Below, piece by piece: positions 57,223-64,000 of a stretch of DNA of 64,000 nucleotides; position 1 is the stretch's first letter, and each line of letters opens with the position of its first letter. The DNA is from Limnobacter humi. Its GTDB lineage: Bacteria; Pseudomonadota; Gammaproteobacteria; Burkholderiales; Burkholderiaceae_B. A program made the translations under genes and the position numbers. The stretch lies in contig NZ_JANIGO010000003.1 in the NCBI RefSeq assembly GCF_024518835.1, positions 434,001-498,000 of the forward strand, read 5' to 3'. The notes under the pieces were generated by a model. That model saw nothing but the letters and a program-made list of their open reading frames with translations. It had not been told where the DNA came from and searched no databases.

Positions 57223-58982
57223 ATGGCCTCCGGTGCAGGGGCTTGAACATATTTGCGCAGCTGTTCCCCAGGTCCAACCGCATCTGGCTGAACATTCAGA
57301 CGGGTCAACACACTTTTGACAATGGTTGAAAACACAGGCGCAGCGACCAAGCCACCGTAATACACACCGGTGGACGGCTCATCCACCATCACAGCCACAA
57401 TGACGCGCGGATTAGACACAGGAGCCAACCCCACATAGGACGACACATACTTGTTGATGTAACGCCCGCCTTCCTGTTTGTGCGCAGTCCCCGTTTTGCC
57501 AGCAACCCGATAGCCTTGCACTTGTGCCTTGGGCGCGGTGCCGCCCGGCCCCGAGGCCAACTCCAACATGTGCAGCATGCTGGCTGCCACTTCTGGACGA
57601 ATGACTGGCTGCCCCTGCGGCATGTTGTGGTCTTCGTGCTTGATCAAGGACACCGGCACAAAACGCCCCTGATTGGCAAAAATGGTGTACGCCTGGGCAA
57701 GTTGAATCAGCGACACGGAAATACCGTGACCGTATGACATGGTTGCCTGCTCGATGGGGCGCCAGGATTTCCAGGGGCGAATACGGCCCGCAACGGAACC
57801 AGGAAAGGAGATCGCAGGCGTCTGCCCGAACCCCACCAGGTGGAAAAAATCCCACATGTCTTTTCGATCTAGATCCAGCGCAATTTTGGTTGTACCAATA
57901 TTGCTGGAAAATTGAATGACTTCATCCACGGTAATCAAGCCATGGGCTTTGGTGTCGTGAATGGTGGCTGGACCAATGCTGAGGTGGCCATTGCCGGTGT
58001 CAATCTTGGTCGTGGGCTTGATCTTTCCCTCATTCATGGCCAACGACACCGTGAATGGCTTGAGGGTCGAGCCAGGCTCGAACATGTCGGTGAATACGCG
58101 GTTGCGAAGCTTTGCGCCATGAAGGTCGCTGCGATTATTCGGGTCGTACGTGGGAATATTCGCCATGGCCAGCAACTCGCCCGACTTTGCGTCCAGCACC
58201 ACCGCTGCAGCCGCTTTTGCCTTGTGCTGCTCAACTGCCTTTTTCAACTCCGACAGCACGATGTACTGCACATCAGCATCCACCGACAGGACCATGTCCT
58301 GACCATTGACCGGTGGGCGCAATTCACGGGTTTCCTCAATGATGTTGCCCAGCCGATCCCGCAACACACTTCGCTCACCATTTTCGCCAGTCAGTGCCTG
58401 ATCAAAGGCCAGCTCCACACCTTCCTGCCCACGGTCTTCAATACTGGTAAACCCAACCAGATGGGCAGTGGTCTCGCCTTGGGGGTAATAACGCTTGCTC
58501 TCCACAATGAAGCCCAAGCCTGGCACTTTCAAAGCCCGAGCCTTGTTGGCCAAATCGGGATCCACCTGACGATCCAAATACACAAATGCCTTCTTTGCAT
58601 CTGCCCGGATTTGACGAATCATGCGATCCGGTTGCTTGATACCCAAGGCTGCGGCGAGCTCACGCAACTTGGGATCGGGCACCTGACTGATTCGCCGGCC
58701 GTCATACCAAATGGTTTGCGCCGGCACGCTTTGAGCCAACACCACATTGTTGCGATCCATCAATGTGCCACGCGAAGCTGGCAATGGCAGGGTACGTTCC
58801 ATGCGCTTGGCGCCCTGCTCCTGCAAAAAATCATTCGATACGATTTGCAGATAGGCCGCACGGGCAATCAACCCGCCAAACGCCAAAAACAGACCCAGCA
58901 AAACCAGGCGAGATCGCCAAGCAGGCAACCTCGTCTCTAAAACCTCGGAACCACCGAAGCGAACGGCCTTACTCACGCGCAC
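57219..58982 (-). CDS. ftsI: Septal peptidoglycan transpeptidase FtsI (PBP3)
   Basis: A 587-residue class B penicillin-binding protein. One membrane helix (about residues 24-46), the dimerisation domain with R-G-x-L-M-D-R-N, and the transpeptidase with S-T-L-K (in P-G-S-T-L-K-P-F), S-S-N (F-S-S-N-I-G) and K-T-G-T. It crosslinks septal peptidoglycan together with FtsW. The start is GTG at 58982 or GTG at 58976, both overlapping the ftsL end. Confidence 0.96.
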   Translation of the reverse strand: MRVSKAVRFGGSEVLETRLPAWRSRLVLLGLFLAFGGLIARAAYLQIVSNDFLQEQGAKRMERTLPLPASRGTLMDRNNVVLAQSVPAQTIWYDGRRISQVPDPKLRELAAALGIKQPDRMIRQIRADAKKAFVYLDRQVDPDLANKARALKVPGLGFIVESKRYYPQGETTAHLVGFTSIEDRGQEGVELAFDQALTGENGERSVLRDRLGNIIEETRELRPPVNGQDMVLSVDADVQYIVLSELKKAVEQHKAKAAAAVVLDAKSGELLAMANIPTYDPNNRSDLHGAKLRNRVFTDMFEPGSTLKPFTVSLAMNEGKIKPTTKIDTGNGHLSIGPATIHDTKAHGLITVDEVIQFSSNIGTTKIALDLDRKDMWDFFHLVGFGQTPAISFPGSVAGRIRPWKSWRPIEQATMSYGHGISVSLIQLAQAYTIFANQGRFVPVSLIKHEDHNMPQGQPVIRPEVAASMLHMLELASGPGGTAPKAQVQGYRVAGKTGTAHKQEGGRYINKYVSSYVGLAPVSNPRVIVAVMVDEPSTGVYYGGLVAAPVFSTIVKSVLTRLNVQPDAVGPGEQLRKYVQAPAPEAM

Positions 58983-59253
58983 CCCCGCTGGTGTTGAATG
59001 GCATGAACACGATGGACCCGGGCTGCGGCGGAATCATCTTCAACTCCCGCCGGGCCACCTCATCAACCCGCTCGCCTTTGGCTAGCGTCACCTGCTGCAA
59101 CTGCAGGCGCGTAAACGCAACATCCAGTTGCCGCTCAGCTTCCTGCTCTGATCCCAACGTTACAAACAGGGTTCTCGCCTCATGCTGGAAGTCAACCACT
59201 TGCATGGCGCAATAAATCACCAGGGCCAGCAGCAGAATGTTCAACCTACCCAT
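58969..59253 (-). CDS. ftsL: Cell division protein FtsL
   Basis: A 94-residue bitopic protein: short cytoplasmic tail, one helix (about residues 4-20, L-N-I-L-L-L-A-L-V-I-Y), then a periplasmic coiled coil (L-x-x-A-F-T-R-L-Q-L-Q-Q-V-T-L). It forms the FtsQLB complex. The ATG at 59253 overlaps rsmH by eight bases; the frame is open upstream inside rsmH only by chance. Recognition rests on topology and place more than on sequence. Confidence 0.88.
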   Translation of the reverse strand: MGRLNILLLALVIYCAMQVVDFQHEARTLFVTLGSEQEAERQLDVAFTRLQLQQVTLAKGERVDEVARRELKMIPPQPGSIVFMPFNTSGGARE

Positions 59254-60187
59254 GGGCCACCTCCGCCAACTTTTCGGCCACTCGCAACACCGAACTGCGG
59301 GCACGCGGGTTGCGCTCGCACTCTTGCGCATCAGGCTTGATGCGAGCGAGTTTTTTCATCAATGGCTTGGGCTCAGGCAGTGGCAGTTTGCGCAAACGAG
59401 CATCCTGCTGCGACTTTGGATTGGCCAGCTTTTCAATGAACTGCTTGGCGATCCGGTCCTCCAAGGAATGAAAACTGATGACCGCCAAGCGACCACCAAT
59501 GTTCAAGCGTCTGAACGCAGCGTTCAGGCCCTGTTCGAGCTGCGCAAGCTCCTGGTTGACGTGAATCCGTAAAGCTTGAAAGGTGCGCGTGGCAGGGTCC
59601 TGCCCCGGCTCGCGCGTGCGTACTGCCCCTGCCACGATCTGGGCAAGGTCGAGGGTTGTAGTGATCGCCCGCTCTTGGCGGCGAGCAACAATCGCTGCTG
59701 CAATCTGAACAGCAAACCGTTCTTCCCCATAATGTTTAATCACCTCACTGATGTCCCGAGCCGTGGCCCGAGCAAGAAAATCGGCCGCGGACTCTCCCGC
59801 CTGCGGATCCATGCGCATGTCCAAAGGACCGTCTTTCCTAAAACTGAAACCCCGCTCAGCCTGGTCAATTTGGGGCGATGACACACCGATGTCCATCAAC
59901 ACACCATCCACCTTCGGCACGCCCATGGCATCCAAGGCCCGCTCCAAATCGGCAAACGCGCTGCGATAACCCTGAAACCGAGCATCAAGAACGCCTGTCA
60001 TGGCCTGCACCGCTTGGGGATCCCGATCCAGCGCCAACAGTCGACCCACCGGCGACAAACGCTCAAGAATGGCGCGTGAATGCCCACCACGCCCAAACGT
60101 GCAGTCCAAATAGATGCCATCGGGGTTGTGCAACAGGGCGTCCACCGTGGGCCCAAGTAGCACGGGGATGTGGTCATGGGTACTCAC
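59246..60187 (-). CDS. rsmH: 16S rRNA (cytosine-1402-N4)-methyltransferase
   Basis: A 313-residue SAM-dependent methyltransferase (MraW). H-I-P-V-L-L near 6-11, D-C-T-F-G-R-G-G-H-S near 28-37, L-D-R-D-P-Q-A near 54-60, D-I-G-V-S-S-P-Q near 98-105 and H-S-L-E-D-R near 238 are the family motifs. It is two bases downstream of mraZ. Confidence 0.97.
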   Translation of the reverse strand: MSTHDHIPVLLGPTVDALLHNPDGIYLDCTFGRGGHSRAILERLSPVGRLLALDRDPQAVQAMTGVLDARFQGYRSAFADLERALDAMGVPKVDGVLMDIGVSSPQIDQAERGFSFRKDGPLDMRMDPQAGESAADFLARATARDISEVIKHYGEERFAVQIAAAIVARRQERAITTTLDLAQIVAGAVRTREPGQDPATRTFQALRIHVNQELAQLEQGLNAAFRRLNIGGRLAVISFHSLEDRIAKQFIEKLANPKSQQDARLRKLPLPEPKPLMKKLARIKPDAQECERNPRARSSVLRVAEKLAEVAHG

Positions 60188-60189
60188 CT

Positions 60190-60618
60190 TCAGAAGCTAA
60201 AGTCGTTCAGTGAATCAGGCATGCCGGCGGCAATGGCCTTGTCTTCTTCCACCTTGAGCAGCGTGGAATCCCAGATTTCGAAGTGACTACCCATGCCCAG
60301 CAACATCACGTCTTTCGACAGCGAGGCGGCGTCGCGCAGTTCGGGTGAGACCAAAATTCGGCCAGCAGAATCGATCTCCACATCGGTCGCAAAACCCAGG
60401 AAGATCCGCTGCCAAGGTCGGGCAGACATTGGCCAGGCCGCAATTTTCTCGCGATGCTGCTCCCAAACAGGCCGGGGAAACATCAGCAAGCAGCCATTGG
60501 GGTGTTTCGTGAGCGTCAAGGCTCCCGCGCACTGATCCATCAGTGCGTCACGATGCTTCTGGGGCACATTCATGCGCCCTTTGGCATCCATCGACAGGGA
60601 AGAGCTGCCTTGAAACAC
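60190..60618 (-). CDS. mraZ: Transcriptional regulator MraZ
   Basis: A 142-residue protein of two SpoVT/AbrB-like repeats, each with the D-x-x-G-R signature: [11 protein letters not shown] near 8-18 and [10 protein letters not shown] near 86-95. It binds repeats upstream of its own gene and represses the dcw operon. A GTG at 60618 gives F-Q-G-S-S-S-L-S-M, the conserved N-terminus; the frame's ATG nine codons earlier overlaps the MraZ box, so it is not preferred. Confidence 0.95.
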   Translation of the reverse strand: MFQGSSSLSMDAKGRMNVPQKHRDALMDQCAGALTLTKHPNGCLLMFPRPVWEQHREKIAAWPMSARPWQRIFLGFATDVEIDSAGRILVSPELRDAASLSKDVMLLGMGSHFEIWDSTLLKVEEDKAIAAGMPDSLNDFSF

Positions 60619-60629
60619 GAGATATAAAT

Positions 60630-60654
60630 TCCCACAAAAATACACAAAAACCCA
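60630..60654 (-). promoter_or_regulatory. MraZ box
   Basis: On the minus strand TGGGT-N5-TGTAT-N5-TGGGA repeats every ten bases, matching the known MraZ operator (TGGGN repeats with five-base spacers) with a degenerate middle unit. It lies between the predicted transcription start and the mraZ start codon. Confidence 0.82.
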
Positions 60655-60663
60655 CGAATCACC

Positions 60664-60692
60664 ACTTTACGCATTCCCTCAGGCCTTGTAAA
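60664..60692 (-). promoter_or_regulatory. dcw cluster (mraZ) promoter
   Basis: On the minus strand TTTACA (60692-60687), 17 bases, then TAAAGT (60669-60664). The predicted start falls just before the MraZ box. The -35 lies within one arm of an 11-base perfect inverted repeat. Confidence 0.65.
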
Positions 60693-60720
60693 GGCGCTCA
60701 AGGCAAAAACGCCTTTACAA
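60686..60720. repeat. Perfect 11-bp inverted repeat over the mraZ -35
   Basis: TTGTAAAGGCG (60686-60696) and CGCCTTTACAA (60710-60720) with a 13-base spacer. No T tract follows on either strand, so it is not an obvious terminator; one arm contains the -35 hexamer. Confidence 0.8.
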
Positions 60721-60761
60721 CCAATGACTTAGATGGGTTATCTTGAATTTTTTTAGGGAAA

Positions 60762-60791
60762 ATATCGAGAAAAAATAAAGCCATATCGAGA
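60762..60791. repeat. Direct repeat ATATCGAGA x2
   Basis: ATATCGAGA occurs at 60762-60770 and 60783-60791, start to start 21 bases (two helical turns), in an AT-rich stretch between the mraZ promoter and the rnpB 3' end. It may be a regulator site; nothing else is recognised between 60721 and 60853. Confidence 0.4.
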
Positions 60792-60853
60792 CAACTGAAA
60801 GTAATGTCTCAAATAAAAATATTTGTCAGGAAACTGAAGGAAATTGCGATGAG

Positions 60854-61258
60854 GTTGAGAAAGTGCGCCTGTAAGCCGGATTCTGTTGGCCTGTCGCCAG
60901 GCCCGACAATCATTCCTCTAGGCCGGCAATTGCTTGCCAGCTCAAGCCACCTACCCGCGCGCCCGGGGAGCACCGTCCAGACCGTGAAGCCTGTGCGCGC
61001 CTATTTGGTGTTGCTCCAAGTGGGGTTTACCTAGCCGATTCTGTCGCCAGAATCGCGGGGGTCTCTTACACCTCCGGTTCGCCCTTGCCTGTGAAGGTTG
61101 CCCTTCCATCGGCGGTGTGTTTTCTGTTGCACTGTCCGTCGCCACCTGGGCAGTTTCCTGCCCATGCAACGCCTGGCCGTTAACCAGCACCTTGCTCACT
61201 GGAGTCCGGACTTTCCTCTCCTTCTCGCGAAGCAGCGACTGTCCGGCGCACTCTCAAC
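60854..61258 (-). ncRNA. rnpB: RNase P RNA, bacterial class A
   Basis: The minus strand carries the conserved landmarks in order: GAGAGGAAAGTCCGGACTCC near the 5' end, ACAGAAAACACACCGCCGATGG, GGTAAACCCCACTTGGAGCA, CCAAATAGGCG, GCTTGAGC and near the 3' end ACAGAATCCGGCTTACAGG. The ends pair as helix P1 (GTTGAGA..GTGCGCC with GGCGCAC..TCTCAAC, two-base bulge), which sets the limits given, about 405 nt. It is the catalytic RNA that matures tRNA 5' ends. Its 5' end overlaps the last few bases of the DUF3025 gene. No clear intrinsic terminator follows. Confidence 0.95.
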
Positions 61259-62141
61259 TTGAAAGTGTAGAACCATCCCACCGCAATGCCAACCTTTGAA
61301 ATGATTTATTGCCATGAAGTGTTGGCTTTGGGCGAAAAACTTGCCGATCGGCATAAAACATGTGGGCTTGGTTGGCTGAGCACCAACCTGGTACACCCAA
61401 CACAGGCAGCGGACACAATTGCGCTGGAGTTTCAATCTGGGTCACAGCCTGAGCCAACACATGATCCACAACGGGCCAGCATTGATCGAAGGACCCCGCA
61501 CGCAGAGACGCCATCAACCCCCTAGGGTCGGCGTCGTCGAGAACACACACGGGTAAAACTTTGGCACAAAGGCCCTTGTGCGCACGGTCCATGGCATCCA
61601 AAAGGCCGTGACCAAACACCAGCAAATGAATGTGATGCCCCCAATCTGCCCGGTGACGCATGAACAAACTCGACCAATCATGATTGATCAATTCTTGAAC
61701 GACTTCGGGGTGACTGACCAGCAGCAGGGCTCCACTCTCGTCCAGCAAGGTCAACGCATCCCGGCGGGCATTCCGACCGTTGCCGCCAACAGCCTGTTGC
61801 CGTGCCGACTCAGCGATGTGGGCCTCATTCAACGCTCGCTTAAACTTGGGTAGGGTCTGCCAAACCACACCGTTGTACCAGTCATGGGCCAGATCACGCG
61901 TCGGAATGCTGCCCTGTTGGCACCGGGCCTCGTAAGCCAGTGCACCCAAGTGTTCAGTAGACGGCACAAAGTGCAGCCCATCATTCGGGCTCATCACATG
62001 CGCCCGCCTATTCAAGCGCAGGGCCACATGACCCGGCCCACAATCAGCCGGTTCTACCACCCCAGCCGAAACCCATTCTACAGACGGACCACCATAAGGA
62101 ACAAGCCAGGGTTTGGCCGCCATCAATTGGGCATCACTCAC
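61254..62141 (-). CDS. DUF3025 family protein
   Basis: A 295-residue protein. The family pattern is visible in F-V-P-S-T-E near 58-63, Y-E-A-R-C near 70, D-W-Y-N-G-V-V-W near 86-93 (a conserved W-Y-N-x-x-x-W), R-R-D-A-L-T-L-L-D-E-S-G near 127-138, and F-G-H-G-L-L-D near 175-181. The function is unknown; no signal peptide or membrane segment is seen. It overlaps the pyrC end by eight bases. Its last 40 codons contain the rnpB promoter. Confidence 0.82.
   Translation of the reverse strand: MSDAQLMAAKPWLVPYGGPSVEWVSAGVVEPADCGPGHVALRLNRRAHVMSPNDGLHFVPSTEHLGALAYEARCQQGSIPTRDLAHDWYNGVVWQTLPKFKRALNEAHIAESARQQAVGGNGRNARRDALTLLDESGALLLVSHPEVVQELINHDWSSLFMRHRADWGHHIHLLVFGHGLLDAMDRAHKGLCAKVLPVCVLDDADPRGLMASLRAGSFDQCWPVVDHVLAQAVTQIETPAQLCPLPVLGVPGWCSANQAHMFYADRQVFRPKPTLHGNKSFQRLALRWDGSTLSS
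61264..61292 (-). promoter_or_regulatory. rnpB promoter inside the DUF3025 coding end
   Basis: On the minus strand TTGGCA (61292-61287), 17 bases, then TACACT (61269-61264). The expected start about seven bases on coincides with the 5' end of the P1 helix at about 61258. Confidence 0.7.
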
Positions 62142-63270
62142 GCGCGGTTACAGACCACGTCAAGGTCTCACCGGCCCGCAACGGTACAATCCCACTGTCC
62201 GTGACGAATGGCAGTCTCTCGGGCACCGTCTCCGGCACCCGTCGCAATTCAAATCGACCAGGGTTTACAGGCAGGCGATAGAAGGCTGGCCCGTTTCGGC
62301 TGGTGAACGCCTCAAATGCATCTGTGGTTTGAAGAGCGCCAACAGATTCAAACGCCTCTGCATACAGGCCCAAGGCATACGGGGCTGAATAACAGCCCGC
62401 ACAACCACAACTGGCTTCCTTCAAATGCCGAGCATGGGGAGCGCTGTCCGTCCCGAGAAAAAACTGAGGCAAACCAGAGGTGGCGGCCTTGATCAAGGCC
62501 AGGCGATGCTCCTCCCGCTTCAAAATCGGCAAGCAGTACCAATGGGGTTGCAGACCTCCTCTGAACAGCGCATTTCGGTTGTACAACAAGTGCTGGGGGG
62601 TGATGGTCGCAGCAAGCAACAAGCGTCCCTGCGCATCGCGCGTGGCGTGATCGGTCACATACTCCGCCGCCTGACGTGTGGTGATGTGCTCGAACACCAC
62701 ACGAAGGCTTGGGAATCTCGATCGTAACGGCTTCATCACCGATTCGATGAATGCCGCCTCACGATCAAACACATCCACATGCGCCTCGGTAACTTCGCCA
62801 TGCACCAGCAAGGGCATGCCCAAGGCTTGCATTCGGGCGAGAACTGCCGAGCATTGACCCAACAGGTCAGATACCCCTGCATCCGAATTGGTGGTGGCAC
62901 CAGCTGGATACAACTTCACTGCATGCACCGCACCACTGACCATGGCCCGGTCAATTTCATCAGCCGGTGTTGCCCCTGTCAGATACAGCACCATCAAGGG
63001 CTGAAACTGCCGCATTTGCGCACAGTCAGCCTCGGAATAACGTCCGCTCATGCAGGCTTTGTCCACTGCGGCCAAAATGCGCCCACGGTACGCCAGAGCC
63101 TGCTCAGTGGTGGTGACAGGAGGCTTTAAATTTGGCATAACAATCGCACGCCTGAAATTCAATGCAGTGGCTGCCACCACGTGCTCCAACGCCTCGCCAT
63201 CGCGAAGATGCAGGTGCCAATCATCGGGCGGCGCAATGGTCAAAGTGGTGGGTGCAATCGACGAAGCCAT
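62134..63270 (-). CDS. pyrC: Dihydroorotase
   Basis: A 378-residue class II dihydroorotase of pyrimidine synthesis. D-D-W-H-L-H-L-R-D near 16-24 gives the metal histidines, V-K-L-Y-P-A-G-A-T-T-N-S near 123-134 the carboxylated Lys, H-G-E-V near 166, F-E-H-I-T-T near 205 and G-T-D-S-A-P-H near 280 the catalytic Asp. The ATG at 63270 follows AGGA by seven bases. The usual partner carB/pyrB genes are not here; DUF3025 follows with overlap. Confidence 0.95.
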   Translation of the reverse strand: MASSIAPTTLTIAPPDDWHLHLRDGEALEHVVAATALNFRRAIVMPNLKPPVTTTEQALAYRGRILAAVDKACMSGRYSEADCAQMRQFQPLMVLYLTGATPADEIDRAMVSGAVHAVKLYPAGATTNSDAGVSDLLGQCSAVLARMQALGMPLLVHGEVTEAHVDVFDREAAFIESVMKPLRSRFPSLRVVFEHITTRQAAEYVTDHATRDAQGRLLLAATITPQHLLYNRNALFRGGLQPHWYCLPILKREEHRLALIKAATSGLPQFFLGTDSAPHARHLKEASCGCAGCYSAPYALGLYAEAFESVGALQTTDAFEAFTSRNGPAFYRLPVNPGRFELRRVPETVPERLPFVTDSGIVPLRAGETLTWSVTARE

Positions 63271-63339
63271 AACAAATCCTGTGATGTCCAAGCCCATTAT
63301 TTTAACCCGTCACTACGCATCCCATGGCAAACGAGTCAT

Positions 63340-64000
63340 TCAAGGTTGCCCAATCAGAATCAGTCGAAGGTCATTGACATTGGTTTGGGTCGGCCCGGTT
63401 ACCAGCAAACGGCCCAGCGTGTGAAAAAAATCATGGCTGGTGTGCTGCTCCAGATGCAGCCTGGCGGACAACTGCAGTTGCTGAATTCTCGTCAAATCAC
63501 CGGGCAACAACAAAGCACCGGCATGCCCTCCCACCCCATCGATGCCATCCGTGTCGGCAGCCAATGCGGCCAAAGGAAACACCTCGGGCTGGGCCCGCAA
63601 CTCATGCACTAGCGACAACAAGAACTCCGAATTTCGGCCCCCTTTGGCCTGCTTCATCTGGGTGTCACTGAGTGTCACCGCGCATTCGCCGCCACTGAGT
63701 ATGGCCAGTGGTGCGGCAGGCCATCCACCCCGCCCCTGCATGGCCTGCTTCACCAGTGCAGCATGCACCTTGGCCACATGGCTGGACTCACCCTCCACCG
63801 TGTCACCAAAACTCAGCACGGTGTACCCTTGCTGACGCAGATAATGCTCCACAGCATCCAGCATTTTTCCGTTGCTGGCCATGATGTGAGAGCGAATTTT
63901 CCGGAACACCAACGAACTGGATTTTGGTGTCTCTGGTACCAAACCCTTACAACCTTTCTCAAGATGGCGCAAAACAGAATGCGGCGCTTGCACATTCCAA
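63340..64000 (-). CDS. Glycerate 2-kinase / hydroxypyruvate reductase-type protein, MOFRL domain (5' part outside window)
   Basis: The frame is open to the right edge and gives the C-terminal 219 residues. It has the MOFRL domain with S-G-G-E-C-A-V-T-L, K-G-G-R-N-S-E-F, A-A-D-T-D-G-I-D-G-V-G-G-H-A-G-A and a terminal L-V-T-G-P-T-Q-T-N-V-N-D-L-R-L. This is the DUF4147/MOFRL glycerate kinase family, often annotated as TtuD hydroxypyruvate reductase. It likely phosphorylates glycerate at position 2. The N-terminal DUF4147 domain lies mostly outside. Confidence 0.88.
   Translation of the reverse strand, partial: WNVQAPHSVLRHLEKGCKGLVPETPKSSSLVFRKIRSHIMASNGKMLDAVEHYLRQQGYTVLSFGDTVEGESSHVAKVHAALVKQAMQGRGGWPAAPLAILSGGECAVTLSDTQMKQAKGGRNSEFLLSLVHELRAQPEVFPLAALAADTDGIDGVGGHAGALLLPGDLTRIQQLQLSARLHLEQHTSHDFFHTLGRLLVTGPTQTNVNDLRLILIGQP

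Noticed and set aside
60951-61199. Leftward frame of 82 codons
   Set aside because: It lies wholly within the RNase P RNA, whose conserved landmarks explain the sequence.

Overview
The window is a contiguous, mostly chromosomal-core stretch of a Gram-negative betaproteobacterium, most likely in the Burkholderiales. The evidence is gene content and order: a complete dcw cell-wall/division cluster followed by a peroxiredoxin gene and lpxC, then secA and argJ; zapD next to a pilBCD-coaE group; and betaproteobacterial small families (PP0621, TIGR03643, TIGR02450, DUF3025). Gene style (moderate GC, short intergenic gaps, many TTG/GTG coupled starts) would fit a Limnobacter-like organism, but the genus is inference. 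No rRNA, tRNA, CRISPR array or complete mobile element was seen.

Layout. 1-9.9 kb is the accessory part: a truncated-by-window cation:proton antiporter; a MarR regulator and a membrane-anchored beta-propeller protein sharing a repeated operator/promoter motif; a three-gene operon of two paralogous lipoproteins flanking an outer-membrane barrel; flavodoxin-like and DUF3047 lipoprotein genes; an N-terminally truncated GST; small conserved proteins; a Xre/RES toxin-antitoxin pair; and a DUF1016 nuclease remnant. 10-22 kb holds nrdAB (with NrdR and DnaA boxes upstream), ampD, PP0621, a CcsA-like protein, ffh, a lytic transglycosylase, proS, rppH and a PF10118 diiron-type hydrolase. 22.4-27.6 kb holds a MEST-like hydrolase, proB, obgE, rpmA and rplU (one leftward operon from a near-consensus promoter) and the divergent ispB. 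27.7-34.4 kb runs rightward: a CNNM/CorC membrane protein, pilB-pilC-pilD, coaE, zapD. 34.4-43.5 kb is largely leftward: Nudix/TenI fusion, DUF815 ATPase, argJ, secA, M23 peptidase, (DciA-like, rightward), lpxC, peroxiredoxin.

43.7-60.7 kb is the dcw cluster, read leftward as mraZ-rsmH-ftsL-ftsI-murE-murF-mraY-murD-ftsW-murG-murC-ddl-ftsQ-ftsA-ftsZ, with most junctions overlapping by 1-14 bases. Its promoter, an MraZ box and an inverted repeat over the -35 are visible upstream of mraZ. Beyond it come rnpB (RNase P RNA, with its promoter buried in the 3' end of the preceding gene), a DUF3025 gene, pyrC, and a glycerate kinase gene cut by the right edge.

The genes mainly serve envelope growth and division (dcw, lpxC, ampD, lytic transglycosylase, M23, secA), nucleotide supply (nrdAB, pyrC), translation (ffh, proS, rplU, rpmA, obgE, rnpB) and type IV pili. 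The least explained pieces are the lipoprotein-barrel-lipoprotein operon, the three-site MarR regulon, the 12-bp iterated element before ampD and a 49-bp repeat shared by two gene-poor intervals.
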